Shown piece after piece: positions 1 through 9,097 of a stretch of DNA of 64,000 nucleotides. The stretch covers positions 3,100,001 to 3,164,000 of the forward strand of contig NZ_CP031030.1 of assembly GCF_003711225.1 (NCBI RefSeq), in the 5' to 3' direction. This DNA is from Runella sp. SP2. GTDB lineage: Bacteria; Bacteroidota; Bacteroidia; Cytophagales; Spirosomataceae. Each line of letters begins with the position of its first letter. Position 1 is the stretch's first letter. Under the pieces are notes generated by a model, which was not told the origin of the DNA, made no database searches, and saw only the letters and a program-made list of their open reading frames with translations. Position numbers and translations under genes: made by a program.

Positions 1-548
1 ACAATGCCATCGCTTTGTTACAGCGTTTTCCTGGGGCGGTTTTAAATACGGTTCAAATTCCAACGGGCCGCCACGACCTCGCCGCGCGTCAGAAAAGCCT
101 GGTGAATATTGTCAATACCGTTTCGGCCCGTGCCAATGCGTTGGGCGTGCCTTGTAGTTTTCACCCCAACTCACCGCATTCATCCATCATCCGTACCGAA
201 GAAGACTATAAAATTGTGTTGGAGTCGTTGGATGCAACCGTGACAGGCTGGACGCCCGACGTGGGTCACATCATCAATGGCGACATGGACCCGCTCGCCA
301 AAATGAAAGAATACGCCTCGCTTATCAACCACGTACACTACAAAGATTGGGACGGTAATCCTGAATTTACGTTGATGGGACGCGGAAAAGTAGATTTGCT
401 CGGTGTTACGCAGTGGTTGAAAGACATCAATTATTCGGGTTGGATTATCTGCGAAGACGAAGGCGAAGAAGCCCTCGACGACCCCGATTTTGTGACCCTC
501 CACGACGGGCGTTGGATTTTAAACGATTTAATTCCAAATCTGAAATAA
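1..548 (+). CDS. Sugar phosphate isomerase/epimerase (xylose isomerase-like TIM barrel), 5'-truncated
   Basis: The reading frame is open from the first bases of the window (no in-frame stop before the TTG at 15), so the true start lies upstream and only about the C-terminal 180 residues are seen. Visible pieces fit the AP-endonuclease-2/xylose isomerase-like barrel: SFHPNSP, then PDVGHI with a metal-ligand-type D and H, NHVHYKDWDG, GRGKVD and the closing WIICEDEGE strand. Family members isomerise, epimerise or dehydrate sugars, inosose-like cyclitols and keto sugars in the cytoplasm; the exact substrate cannot be read. It heads a same-strand sugar gene block (alpha/beta hydrolase, DUF4432, cupin, second TIM barrel, MocA dehydrogenase). 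Class is secure, reaction is not. Confidence 0.85.
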   Translation, partial: NAIALLQRFPGAVLNTVQIPTGRHDLAARQKSLVNIVNTVSARANALGVPCSFHPNSPHSSIIRTEEDYKIVLESLDATVTGWTPDVGHIINGDMDPLAKMKEYASLINHVHYKDWDGNPEFTLMGRGKVDLLGVTQWLKDINYSGWIICEDEGEEALDDPDFVTLHDGRWILNDLIPNLK

Positions 549-560
549 CCTTAAACTGAT

Positions 561-660
561 TTAACCACATAGAGCACAATAGAATTAACACATAGAATAC
601 ATAGATAGCTAAATCCTCCTAGGTTTTCTATGTAAAAAAACTATGTGAGCTATGTGGTAA
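561..660. repeat. Intergenic imperfect inverted repeat with ACATAG words
   Basis: TTAACCACATAG at 561-572 pairs with CTATGTGGTAA at 650-660 (one mismatch), and inner CATAG/CTATG words are nested inside. The segment separates two co-directional genes and could fold as a long RNA hairpin. It is not followed by a T tract, so it looks more like an mRNA spacer or dispersed repeat than a simple terminator. Confidence 0.45.
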
Positions 661-693
661 AAAAGCAAAGTCTCGTAATCAATCCTCAATAGT

Positions 694-1506
694 ATGCCTT
701 TCGTACAGACCAACGGTATCAATTTTTACTACGAAGAGCGGGGTGATGCCAACGCTCAGCCATTGCTCCTCATCATGGGAATCACGGCAGCAGGCGGTGT
801 GTGGGAGCCCCACGCCTCGTACTGGGCAAACGATTTTCGGTGCATTATTGGTGACAACCGTGGCGTAGGCAAAACCGACAAACCGCAAGGCCCCTATTCA
901 ACGGCTCAAATGGCCGACGATTATGCAGGATTGCTCGACGCGCTGGGTTTGGAAAATGTGCACGTAGTTGGCTGTTCGATGGGAAGTACCATTGCCCAAC
1001 AACTGGCGATTCGTCACCCTAAAAAAGTGCGCTCGTTGGTGCTGATGTGTCCGTGGGCGCGCTGCGATAACGTGGCCAAAGCCATTTTTACCCACATGAT
1101 GCACTGCAAAGCACGCTTCCGTCCCGAGGAATTTAGCTTGTACATTCAGCAGTTGATTTATTCAAAATCGTCGTGGGATAACGAAACCATCGCAGCAGAA
1201 CTGGAAGCAGGACGCGCCCAAGCGGGTCTCGACCCGTTCCCTCAGCCATTGCACGGACTGGAAGGACAAGCTTCGGCCTGCATTTCGCACAATGCCTTGG
1301 CGGATTTACCGAACGTTACGCAACCGACGCTTGTGATTGGTGGCCGCGAGGACATTTTTACGCCCGTTTGGATGGCCGAAGAAGTGACCAATGCGATTCC
1401 TAACGCGGAGTTGTATTTGTACGAAAATGCGGGACACATTTTCCATTTTGAGCACTTGGACGACTTTAACCCACGGGTAAAGAATTGGTTAAGTCAGCAT
1501 ACTTAA
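694..1506 (+). CDS. Alpha/beta hydrolase
   Basis: A 270-residue cytoplasmic alpha/beta-hydrolase fold protein. The oxyanion-side sequence DNRGVGKTDKP precedes the nucleophile elbow GCSMGS (Ser about 95), with candidate acid Asp in GREDIF (about 219) and His in NAGHIFHFE (about 248), so the catalytic triad looks complete. The family covers esterases, lactonases and C-C hydrolases; in this context a lactonase acting on an oxidised sugar (aldonolactone) is attractive but inferred. ATG at 694 starts just before the conserved N-terminal strand. It is followed by the DUF4432 gene after 6 nt, indicating cotranscription. Confidence 0.88.
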   Translation: MPFVQTNGINFYYEERGDANAQPLLLIMGITAAGGVWEPHASYWANDFRCIIGDNRGVGKTDKPQGPYSTAQMADDYAGLLDALGLENVHVVGCSMGSTIAQQLAIRHPKKVRSLVLMCPWARCDNVAKAIFTHMMHCKARFRPEEFSLYIQQLIYSKSSWDNETIAAELEAGRAQAGLDPFPQPLHGLEGQASACISHNALADLPNVTQPTLVIGGREDIFTPVWMAEEVTNAIPNAELYLYENAGHIFHFEHLDDFNPRVKNWLSQHT

Positions 1507-1512
1507 TTATTT

Positions 1513-2586
1513 ATGAACACAAACGAAACAAACACGCAACCTTGGACCAACAAACTGTCGCACGTGGCGCAGTGGGGAGGCATCGAAACCTCCGTACTCG
1601 ACAACGGCGCAGGACGTGGGACGCGCATTGCGTGGATAAATACGGGAACGGGTTTGCGGTATAAAGTGGTGCTTGACCGCGCCATGGACATCGCCGAAGC
1701 GTTCTACAACCAACACGGTTTGGCTTGGTTGAGTCATGCAGGTATTACGCCACCTCAGCCTTTTTCGGACGGTGGCATTGATTGGCTTCGGACGTTCGGT
1801 GGAGGTTTAGTTACCACGTGCGGGTTGAGCCACATTGGTGGGCCTGAGTCGGACGAATACGGTCAGCGCGGCCTTCACGGCGAAATCAGCAATATTCCCG
1901 CCGAAATTGAATCCATCGTTCAGCCCGACCCTGTGGCGGGCAAGTTGGACATGAGCATTACGGGGATTATCAAACAAGCCCGCGTTTTTGGGCCCGTGTT
2001 GGAACTGCGTCGGACAATTTCGGGAACGCTCGGACAACCGACCATCAAAATCCACGACGAAATCATCAACCGCGCCAATACCCCCGCCCCGCACATGTTA
2101 CTTTACCACTGCAACTTCGGTTGGCCGCTGGTGGACGAAGGAGCACGCTTAGTGTGGCAAGGCAAATGGCAGTCGCGCGATGGCAATCCACAAAATCCGA
2201 TTTTTAATAACGACAACGATTTCCGCCGTTGCCCCGCGCCGCTCGAAGCCCACAGTGGCTTTGGCGAAGAGGCCGCCTTTATCGACATCGACGCTGACGC
2301 CAACGGACAAGCAAGTTGCGGAGTTTATAATGAGGCACTTGGGTTTGCCGTTGCAGTTCGTTTTCCCAAAGCTCAACTGCCTTGGCTCACCAACTGGCAG
2401 CACTGGGGCAAAGGCGAATACGTCACGGGCTTAGAACCTGGCACCCACCCGCCGATTGGGCAAGCGGCAGCACGGGCACAACAAACGCTCATTGAACTAG
2501 CGCCAGGAGAAAAGCGCAGTTACACCCTTGATATTGAAATCATTACCGACTCAGCCGCGCTTCGCGACTTTGTTGGGCACCCCTAA
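1513..2586 (+). CDS. DUF4432 / aldose 1-epimerase-like protein
   Basis: A 357-residue protein of the galactose-mutarotase-like beta-sandwich superfamily, DUF4432 type. Recognisable stretches are LDRAMDIAEAFYN, WLRTFGGGLVTTCGL, GLHGEISNIPAE and a C-terminal GLEPGTHPPIG loop. His and Glu residues in these loops occupy places where mutarotases hold the sugar ring. Members are usually found beside sugar dehydrogenases and TIM-barrel isomerases, as here. Presumed role: anomer or keto-sugar isomerisation in the same pathway. No signal peptide. It starts 6 nt after the hydrolase and is clearly in the same transcription unit. Confidence 0.82.
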   Translation: MNTNETNTQPWTNKLSHVAQWGGIETSVLDNGAGRGTRIAWINTGTGLRYKVVLDRAMDIAEAFYNQHGLAWLSHAGITPPQPFSDGGIDWLRTFGGGLVTTCGLSHIGGPESDEYGQRGLHGEISNIPAEIESIVQPDPVAGKLDMSITGIIKQARVFGPVLELRRTISGTLGQPTIKIHDEIINRANTPAPHMLLYHCNFGWPLVDEGARLVWQGKWQSRDGNPQNPIFNNDNDFRRCPAPLEAHSGFGEEAAFIDIDADANGQASCGVYNEALGFAVAVRFPKAQLPWLTNWQHWGKGEYVTGLEPGTHPPIGQAAARAQQTLIELAPGEKRSYTLDIEIITDSAALRDFVGHP

Positions 2587-2647
2587 TTATACACACACAA
2601 TTTTCATTCATTAACTCTTAACAAGTGCAATTGCACCCCCTGAAAAA

Positions 2648-3868
2648 ATGGCAAATTCAAGTATAGCAGCAAAAGCATTAGAGCAAGGACAAGGTATTTT
2701 ACGGCTTGCCCCTACGTGGGTTCCGCGCTCGTTTTGCGTTCCTGGTCGTCGTATCAAACTTCACCCTGACGATTATTATGTACTAGGTGGTGTTCGTGGT
2801 GGTATCGACGAGCGTTGGCTTTCTTCTACCACTCCTGCCAAAAATGGTCCACTTACGGGCGAACACGAAGGTTTGAGCAAAGTAGTTTTTGAAGAAAATG
2901 GACAAACCGAACAAGTGTTGTTGAAAGACGTCATTGAAGAATTAAAGGGCGAAATCGTTGGCGACCGTCTTTGGGACGAATACCAAAGCTGGCCAATGTA
3001 TTCAAAATTCTTTGACAACATGGGGCCACTGCCGCACCATATCCACCACAACGACGAAAAGGCAGCTTTGGTAGGGCAAAACGGAAAACCCGAAGCCTAT
3101 TATTTCCCTCCCCAACTCAACAACCACGGTGGTGATTTCCCCTATACTTTCTTCGGAATTACGCCAGGTACTACCAAAGAACAAATCAAGCAATGCTTGA
3201 TGGACTTCAATAAAGGTGACAACAAAATCACTAATTTCTCGTCGGCTTATAAATTAGAACCGGGTACAGGCTGGGACGTTCCTCCAGGAATTTTGCACGC
3301 GCCAGGTAGCTTGTGCACCTACGAGCCACAAAAAGCTTCCGATATTTTTGCTATGTACCAAAGCCTTGTGAATGAAGCAATTGTACCAGAAGAGTTGCTT
3401 TGGAATGGCACACCACAAGACAAAATGGGTGACTATGACGAGTTGGTTTCGGTGATTGACTGGGAGGCCAATGTTGACCCCAATTTTGCCGCCAATCACT
3501 TTATGATGCCTAGGCCCGTACATCCGTTGGAAGAAATGCAAGCCCAAGGATACGTAGAAAACTGGATTTGTTATCGTTCTGAGGCATACAGTGCCAAAGA
3601 ACTCACCGTCTTGCCAGGCGCTACCGTTACCATTACCGACAACGCGGCGTACGGCTTAATCATGATGCAAGGACACGGCAAAATGGGCGTGTGGAACATC
3701 GAAACGCCTGCCTTGATTCGTTACGGACAATTGACCAACGATGAGTTTTTTGTCACTGAAAACGCAGCGAAAGCAGGTGTTACCATTACCAACTATTCGT
3801 CAACAGACCCTATCGTGATGTTGAAGCACTTCGGGCCTAATAACCCTGATTTGGTCGTAGTGAAGTAG
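2648..3868 (+). CDS. Cupin / mannose-6-phosphate isomerase-like protein
   Basis: A 406-residue protein with two cupin-like halves. The first holds a metal-binding signature, HHIHHNDEKA (about residues 129-138), and a later His in GILHAPG (about 217), the arrangement of class I phosphomannose isomerases and related cupin sugar isomerases. The second half (about residues 290-406) contains another beta-barrel-like stretch ending HFGPNNPDLV. There is no signal peptide, so it acts in the cytoplasm. Probably isomerises a free or phosphorylated sugar of this locus; the substrate is not predictable. ATG at 2648 is the first in frame and fits the fold. Confidence 0.72.
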   Translation: MANSSIAAKALEQGQGILRLAPTWVPRSFCVPGRRIKLHPDDYYVLGGVRGGIDERWLSSTTPAKNGPLTGEHEGLSKVVFEENGQTEQVLLKDVIEELKGEIVGDRLWDEYQSWPMYSKFFDNMGPLPHHIHHNDEKAALVGQNGKPEAYYFPPQLNNHGGDFPYTFFGITPGTTKEQIKQCLMDFNKGDNKITNFSSAYKLEPGTGWDVPPGILHAPGSLCTYEPQKASDIFAMYQSLVNEAIVPEELLWNGTPQDKMGDYDELVSVIDWEANVDPNFAANHFMMPRPVHPLEEMQAQGYVENWICYRSEAYSAKELTVLPGATVTITDNAAYGLIMMQGHGKMGVWNIETPALIRYGQLTNDEFFVTENAAKAGVTITNYSSTDPIVMLKHFGPNNPDLVVVK

Positions 3869-3877
3869 TTGTGTTAG

Positions 3878-3969
3878 TTATCTGTTAATTGGAAACTGTT
3901 ATCCGTTAACTGGAAACTGGATTATTGCTATTCTTACATTGCTGATACTCAACACCATTAACAGATAAC
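3878..3969. repeat. Intergenic inverted repeat
   Basis: GTTATCTGTTAAT at 3878-3890 is the exact reverse complement of ATTAACAGATAAC at 3957-3969, and further GTTAAC/GATAAC words lie in and beside it. The spacer between the cupin and TIM-barrel genes is therefore largely palindromic. No T tract, so termination is unproven; mRNA processing or a dispersed repeat is equally possible. Confidence 0.5.
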
Positions 3970-4036
3970 AATTAACTGATAACGGCTAACAGACACTCAC
4001 ATAAAACTGAACATTCATAAACAAACCTTTTAGACA

Positions 4037-5071
4037 ATGGCAGAAAACAATTTTCCAAAACTCCACAACGCCACTTGGCCTGGGATTGTGGGTAAAGGCC
4101 CTGATTCAGAGCCTGCAATTGCATTTGATACCATGCTCGAAATGACTGCGGCAGCAGAAGTGGACGGCGTAAAATTTGACGGCGTGGACGTTGGTCTTTT
4201 TGACCCTCACTACGACCTTGATATATCGGACGACGGCATCAAGCGCCTCGCCGACAAAGTAGCCAAGCACGGCCTCGAAGTAGGTAGCTTGGTGGCACCT
4301 ATCTGGGGTGGCCCCGCGATGGGTACCAAAGAACAACGTGCCGAATTTGTTGAAATGGTGCGTAAGTCTTGCCACATCGGTCAAAAACTCCGCGAGTGGG
4401 GCCTTCGTCCAAACGGCATTGTTCGTATCGACTCGGCAAGTAGTCCGCACGATTGGGCCAACGACCCTGCGGGCAACACCAAGCTCATCGCCCAAACCTT
4501 CCGCGAAGCCTGCGACGTAGCCGCAGATTTTGGTGAAAGCCTAGCCGCCGAAGGAGAAATCTGCTGGGGCGGAATGCACTCGTGGAAATACATGCTCGAT
4601 ACGCTAGAGGCTGTTGACCGCAAAAACATTGGTTTCCAAGCCGATATGTCGCACACGACCTTGTATTTGTTGGGTTACAATGCGCCAGAACACCGCGTAT
4701 TGCCCGAAGATTTCCAATGGGGCGACCGCGAAACGTTCCTCGAAGGTTTGCGCAAATTGACCGCCGCATTGCGTCCGTGGACCATCGACTTCCACGTTGC
4801 CCAAAACGACGGCACCGTGTTTGGTTCAGGCTCGCACGACAAAACGGGTCGCCACTGCCAAGCTACCGACCCGAACGGTAAACTCGACATCACCAACGAC
4901 GCAGGGCTTTGGCTTCGCAACGAAAGCGGCGAGTTGACCAAAGCATTCAAGCACATTTGCTGGGATGGCTGTATGTTCCCGAACGCGGTCATGAACAACC
5001 AACAAACGTGGAACGACATCCTCGCGGCCATGATTAAGGTGCGCAAAGCACACGGATGGGTGGCCCCCTAA
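4037..5071 (+). CDS. Sugar phosphate isomerase/epimerase (TIM barrel)
   Basis: A 344-residue xylose-isomerase-like TIM barrel. Seen are the early strand [15 protein letters not shown], the middle strand [12 protein letters not shown], a metal-ligand-type Glu in [10 protein letters not shown], Asp and His in [11 protein letters not shown], and His in [11 protein letters not shown]. Members catalyse isomerisation, epimerisation or (in keto-glycoside pathways) hydration chemistry on sugars using a divalent metal. No secretion signal. The MocA dehydrogenase starts 100 nt downstream beyond a paired inverted repeat. This second barrel is clearly a different subfamily from the one at the window start. 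Confidence 0.85.
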   Translation: MAENNFPKLHNATWPGIVGKGPDSEPAIAFDTMLEMTAAAEVDGVKFDGVDVGLFDPHYDLDISDDGIKRLADKVAKHGLEVGSLVAPIWGGPAMGTKEQRAEFVEMVRKSCHIGQKLREWGLRPNGIVRIDSASSPHDWANDPAGNTKLIAQTFREACDVAADFGESLAAEGEICWGGMHSWKYMLDTLEAVDRKNIGFQADMSHTTLYLLGYNAPEHRVLPEDFQWGDRETFLEGLRKLTAALRPWTIDFHVAQNDGTVFGSGSHDKTGRHCQATDPNGKLDITNDAGLWLRNESGELTKAFKHICWDGCMFPNAVMNNQQTWNDILAAMIKVRKAHGWVAP

Positions 5072-5162
5072 CCCCCAATGGGGGGACTAGTTTTAGTCCT
5101 TTAATTCTACTTGTAAAAAACATAAAAACTGCCTTGTTGTTCCCCCATTGGGGGCCAGGGGG
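5064..5162. repeat. Inverted pair of CCCCCAATGGGGG elements
   Basis: A left copy (5064-5086, overlapping the stop codon of the preceding gene) and a right copy (5141-5162) are near-exact reverse complements, and each core (CCCCCAATGGGGG / CCCCCATTGGGGG) is itself palindromic. The 54-nt loop is AT-rich. This GC-rich hairpin pair resembles dispersed palindromic elements of Bacteroidota intergenic regions and may attenuate or protect the transcript. Confidence 0.6.
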
Positions 5163-5171
5163 CTTGACTAT

Positions 5172-6326
5172 ATGAAAAAAGAAATCAGAATCGGATTAGT
5201 TGGGACGGGTTTGATGGGCCGTACCCACGCCAACGGATATAATCGAATTGCCAATTTCTTCCCAGAATTGGAATACCGCCCCGTTTTGAAAGCGGTGTGC
5301 TCACGTAACCCCCAAAATGTACAGGCATTTGCCGAGCAGTGGGGCTTTGAGTCGTACGAAACCGACTGGAAAGTATTGGTGAACCGCGACGACATCGACG
5401 CAATTGACATTTGTACGCCCAACGACAGCCACGCCGAAATCGCGTTGGCAGCGGCGGCAGCGGGTAAAATGATTCTTTGCGAAAAACCACTTGCGCGCAC
5501 CTTGGCCGAAGGCGAAACCATGGTAGAAGCGGCCGAAAAAGCGGGGGTAAAAACCACCGTTTGGTACAACTACCGTCGGATTCCTGCGGTGACGTTGGCC
5601 AAACAAATCGTGGATTCGGGGAAATTGGGCAAGATTTTTCACTACCGTGCCAACTTCCTACAAGACTGGACCATCAACGCCGACCTACCGCAAGGAGGAA
5701 CGGGGTTGTGGCGCATGGACGTCTCCTCGGCGGGCTCGGGCGTAACGGGTGACTTGTTGGCTCACTGTATCGACACCGCAATGTGGATCAACGGTGCTAT
5801 CACCGACGTATCGGCCATGACCGAAACTTTTGTGAAAGAGCGTATGCACCAGCTTACGGGTAAAGTAGAGCCTGTGGGCATCGACGACGCATGTCTTTTC
5901 CACTGCCATTTTGCCAATGGTTCGTTGGGCTTGTTTGAGTCAACGCGCTATGCACGCGGCCACAAAGCCCTTTATACGTTTGAAATCAACGGCGAGCACG
6001 CTTCGATTCGTTGGGATTTGCACGATTTGAACCGCCTCGAATACTTCGACCACAAGGACGAATCTATCGTACGCGGCTGGCGCTCCATCCACGTCACCGA
6101 CGGCGACCAACCGTACATGAACCGTTGGTGGATTCCTGGCTGCGGTATCGGATACGAGCACAGCTTTATCCACCAAGTAGCCGATTTCTTGAAAAGCCTC
6201 GAAGACGGCTCACCTTGCGGCCCAACGTTCAGAGACGCGCTCCAAACCCAAAAGGTATGCGAAGCGGTCATTGAATCGGCCAACTCTCGTAGCTGGAAAG
6301 ATACGGGTGCTGAGACGATTGGGTAA
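5172..6326 (+). CDS. Gfo/Idh/MocA family NAD(P)-dependent sugar dehydrogenase
   Basis: About 384 residues with an N-terminal Rossmann fold ([16 protein letters not shown]) and the family EKPLART motif (the Lys is the catalytic residue), followed by the C-terminal alpha/beta substrate domain ([15 protein letters not shown] with the usual Asp/His pair). Start chosen at ATG 5172: the frame extends upstream to 5148, but those codons lie inside the GC-rich palindrome and precede the conserved start. Known members oxidise sugar or cyclitol hydroxyls, including C3-hydroxyls of glycosides. Last gene of the catabolic block; a hairpin follows at 6334. Confidence 0.9.
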   Translation: MKKEIRIGLVGTGLMGRTHANGYNRIANFFPELEYRPVLKAVCSRNPQNVQAFAEQWGFESYETDWKVLVNRDDIDAIDICTPNDSHAEIALAAAAAGKMILCEKPLARTLAEGETMVEAAEKAGVKTTVWYNYRRIPAVTLAKQIVDSGKLGKIFHYRANFLQDWTINADLPQGGTGLWRMDVSSAGSGVTGDLLAHCIDTAMWINGAITDVSAMTETFVKERMHQLTGKVEPVGIDDACLFHCHFANGSLGLFESTRYARGHKALYTFEINGEHASIRWDLHDLNRLEYFDHKDESIVRGWRSIHVTDGDQPYMNRWWIPGCGIGYEHSFIHQVADFLKSLEDGSPCGPTFRDALQTQKVCEAVIESANSRSWKDTGAETIG

Positions 6327-6333
6327 TCATTCT

Positions 6334-6366
6334 AACCTTTCCAAGGTGTTGAACCTTGGAAAGGTT
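6334..6366. terminator. Hairpin after the sugar block
   Basis: AACCTTTCCAAGG (6334-6346) and CCTTGGAAAGGTT (6354-6366) form a perfect 13-bp stem with a 7-nt loop, 8 nt after the dehydrogenase stop codon. Only weakly T-rich sequence follows, so it is a terminator or 3'-end-stabilising hairpin. Confidence 0.55.
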
Positions 6367-6507
6367 AAATAAAAATTTGAGTTTTGTACTCATGGGCTTT
6401 TATCATTGGTTCTACGGTCAAAGAACCCTATTTTTTTAATTCTTCTGAATAATTTTCTACATTTAGGATTTTCAAGCAATCTCTAATCTGACCAATACTG
6501 CTTCCTA

Positions 6508-6705
6508 ATGAAATCCTTCTCTGAAATTTTTATCTATTCTGACCAGCCAGTAACTTGCCCAAATTGTGGTTCAAGGTCAGAGATAATTTTAGAACTATCC
6601 CAAATAAACTATCAAACTCAAATCCATAAATGTAAGAATACAAAATGTGTGCATGAGTTTGAAATGCAATATGATGAAGAGTTTGATAATGGAGCTTTAT
6701 TATGA
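6508..6705 (+). CDS. Small zinc-ribbon protein upstream of HNH nuclease
   Basis: A 65-residue protein with two metal-type cysteine pairs, TCPNCGS near residue 18 and HKCKNTKC near residue 43, the spacing of a small zinc ribbon; the tail is acidic. Its TGA overlaps the ATG of the HNH nuclease gene by 4 nt (ATGA), so the two are translationally coupled. Function unknown; it may bind nucleic acid or the nuclease. The pair is more AT-rich than the preceding sugar genes, consistent with acquisition. Confidence 0.68.
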   Translation: MKSFSEIFIYSDQPVTCPNCGSRSEIILELSQINYQTQIHKCKNTKCVHEFEMQYDEEFDNGALL

Positions 6706-7472
6706 AACAAGGGCAAAGACTATGGACACGAGATGAATTAATATTGGCAATTAATTTGTATTGCAAATTACCCTTTGGCCGTTTACATCGTTCTAATCCA
6801 GAAGTAATAAATCTTGCCACGCTGATAGATAGAACGCCAAGTTCAGTAGCATATAAATTAGTAAACTTTGCCAGTTTAGACCCAAGTCTAAAAGCAAGAG
6901 GTATAAAAGGTGCTTCTAATGCAAGTAAAGCAGATAATGAAATTTGGAATGAATTTTTCAACAATTGGGATGTACTCCCCTATGAGAGCGAAAAATTGTT
7001 AGCACAATTTGAACATACAACTGTTGAGCAATTATACCAGATTCCTGAAGATGCTCTACTAAAAGAAGGAAAGACAAGGGAGCAAGTAGTAAAGGTAAGA
7101 GTTAACCAATCATTTTTTAGAAGGTCAATACTAGCAGCGTACAATAATACTTGCTGTATTACAGGAATTAATACGCCTGAATTTTTAATAGCAGGACACA
7201 TTCGCCCATGGGGGATTGATGAAAAGAACAGGCTAAATCCAAGAAACGGAATAGCAATAAACGCTTTACATGACAAGGCTTTTGAGGCTGGATATATTAC
7301 AATTACCCCAGATTATAAAGTAAAAGTTTCGCCATTAATCCTGAAAAACAAAGATCAGCATACTCTTGATTTCTTTGGTAAATTTGACAATCAACCCATT
7401 ATTCTTCCTTTACGTTTTTTACCTGACGTTGAGTTTTTAAAATATCATAACGAAGAACGATTTAAAATATAG
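6702..7472 (+). CDS. HNH endonuclease (restriction-like)
   Basis: 256 residues. The N-terminal half (WTRDELILAINLYCKLPFG, then a TPSSVAYKLVNF helix) looks like a DNA-reading HTH-type module. The C-terminal half carries the HNH fold: a CCITG knuckle, the catalytic-type His in LIAGHIRPW, Asn in NPRNGIAINALHDKAFEAG. This arrangement is common in standalone putative restriction enzymes (COG3440-like). No methyltransferase is adjacent, so if it restricts DNA it must recognise modified or otherwise marked DNA, or be solitary. Translationally coupled to the zinc-ribbon gene. Confidence 0.8.
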   Translation: MKQGQRLWTRDELILAINLYCKLPFGRLHRSNPEVINLATLIDRTPSSVAYKLVNFASLDPSLKARGIKGASNASKADNEIWNEFFNNWDVLPYESEKLLAQFEHTTVEQLYQIPEDALLKEGKTREQVVKVRVNQSFFRRSILAAYNNTCCITGINTPEFLIAGHIRPWGIDEKNRLNPRNGIAINALHDKAFEAGYITITPDYKVKVSPLILKNKDQHTLDFFGKFDNQPIILPLRFLPDVEFLKYHNEERFKI

Positions 7473-7875
7473 CGATTGAGGGTTAGAAGCAAAATTCAAG
7501 AAAGAATTACGCCCGTTAATCAATATCTTTGAGCAATTTCTATGTTCAATAAAAAGAGCCTTTATAACACTTTCCCCAAAGCTGTGTATAACAGCTCTTT
7601 TTAAGCCTATTCCTCCCTTTAGAACTCAAACCAACTGAGTCATGATGACAAAGTAGAAGAGAAAATTACTCATCCTGTATGAGCTCACAGTTGTCAGGTT
7701 CGCTACATTGAAAGAACGCAATTGCGGATGTGTTAGGGTTTCAAGCCCAGTTGTCACATATTTTAAATTTTATTCTCCAAAAAATCTAAAAAAATCTATC
7801 AACTTAACCATTAAAACGGTTCAAAGTGATAAAAGTGAAAGTACTTTAGTAAATCAATTAAAATAGTAACTCAAA
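7473..7875. other. Intergenic region with no recognised gene
   Basis: About 400 AT-rich bases between the HNH gene and a convergent membrane-protein gene. I see no ORF with family resemblance, no tRNA fold and no strong hairpin; the middle (about 7660-7770) is somewhat less AT-rich. It may be the scar of lost genes. Confidence 0.5.
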
Positions 7876-8952
7876 CTATTCTCCAAAAACTTCAATAAGT
7901 TTTAACATGGCTACATTTGGGGCAGAATCTCTTGTATTACCTCGTATTCCGTAAGGAGTAACTGAATGTATTTTTTTGGGTCTTTTAATCAGCACAGAAT
8001 GATTTTTTTCATGCCAATAAACATCGTATATTATCCCTTTATAAATAATTGACTTACATTTTTTGTATTCTCTGGTTATATTATTAGTTTTAAGACCTGT
8101 AAAAGCATACTGGTCTTCTACTATTTTTCCGTTCATTACAAAGTCTACATTTTTTATAAACAAGGTGTCTTTGTAATACCTTTGGCTAGTATTAACGGAA
8201 TAAGCACCATTACTCCAAAGTACATGAGCGCTGAAATTTATCAAAAGATTGTGATAAGGAAACTTAGACTCATATACGGGTATATTAGATTTTGGCGACA
8301 ATGTATGAAGGTTTTTATATACATAGTTAGTATCATTATTTCTTTTGCTGAAGAGATAAAAATCAAACTCTTTTACATTTTCATCATTTTTAAAATTCGC
8401 TACTCTTAATGGGTTTTCAATCCATACTTCTACATTTTTAAGATACGTGTTACCTAGATTCCTAATATACATCATAGGGAAATAGACATTTTTATCAATT
8501 CCAATGTGAATTCCATAACCAAAACTTAGATATGGCTTATTATTACCGCCAGATAACTGCTCAAAAGAATTATTTTGAATATCAATTATTAACTTTTGAG
8601 TTCTATTTAATTCAAATTGAGCGTTGTTAAGTTGTCTGTTTAATGATAAAATTGAGAGCGCAGTATCAAGTTGAATTCGTGAAAGTTTAAGCAACTCATT
8701 TTGAAGTGAATCTTTCATTCGTTTTTCTTTTTCTTCTTTTGCCTCACTTATAATTTTATCATCTAATGATTTTTTACCTGACAAAAAAGAGATTACAGCA
8801 CCGAGAACAACCAAGATAGAAGCTATGAATGCAAAATATTTACCAATTTTTTTATTGGCAACATCTGAAAAAAGCTTTTCAACAAAACCAATTACAGCAC
8901 CCAATATAGTTAGTAAAATTCCTGCTATTAATAGGATGTAGTCTGTATTCAT
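7876..8952 (-). CDS. Membrane-anchored coiled-coil protein of unknown function
   Basis: 358 residues. Two hydrophobic segments (residues about 5-24 and 42-60) form a hairpin anchor. A charged helical stretch (about 65-130, KSLDDKIISEAKEEKEKR then SRIQLDTALSILSLNRQL) is predicted coiled coil. A larger beta-rich domain follows (about 140-358) with SFGYGIHIGID and MMYIRNLGNTYLKNVEVWI, a stretch reminiscent of immunoglobulin-like folds on the outer face. No homologue recognised. AT-rich like the surrounding accessory DNA. A possible TAnnTTTG-type box on its strand lies at 9074-9081. Confidence 0.65.
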   Translation of the reverse strand: MNTDYILLIAGILLTILGAVIGFVEKLFSDVANKKIGKYFAFIASILVVLGAVISFLSGKKSLDDKIISEAKEEKEKRMKDSLQNELLKLSRIQLDTALSILSLNRQLNNAQFELNRTQKLIIDIQNNSFEQLSGGNNKPYLSFGYGIHIGIDKNVYFPMMYIRNLGNTYLKNVEVWIENPLRVANFKNDENVKEFDFYLFSKRNNDTNYVYKNLHTLSPKSNIPVYESKFPYHNLLINFSAHVLWSNGAYSVNTSQRYYKDTLFIKNVDFVMNGKIVEDQYAFTGLKTNNITREYKKCKSIIYKGIIYDVYWHEKNHSVLIKRPKKIHSVTPYGIRGNTRDSAPNVAMLKLIEVFGE

Positions 8953-9097
8953 TAATAAATTTTTATTTGTACCTTTGGAAAAAACCTGAGAAAAGATAAC
9001 TGTGTCGTTTCGTTAAAGAGATTTTTTAACACAGCGAGTATCAAAAACTTTGTATTTTTAATTTATTATTTTACAAATTTATACAGCTTTATCTATT

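Noticed and set aside
180..5642. Many antisense ORFs of 60-130 codons across the sugar block
   Set aside because: They mirror well-supported sense genes with family motifs, lack motifs of their own and arise from the GC-biased third positions of those genes.
7660..7770. A tRNA-like GGTTCG loop in the 403-nt gap
   Set aside because: GTTCG occurs, but no acceptor or anticodon stems can be paired around it.
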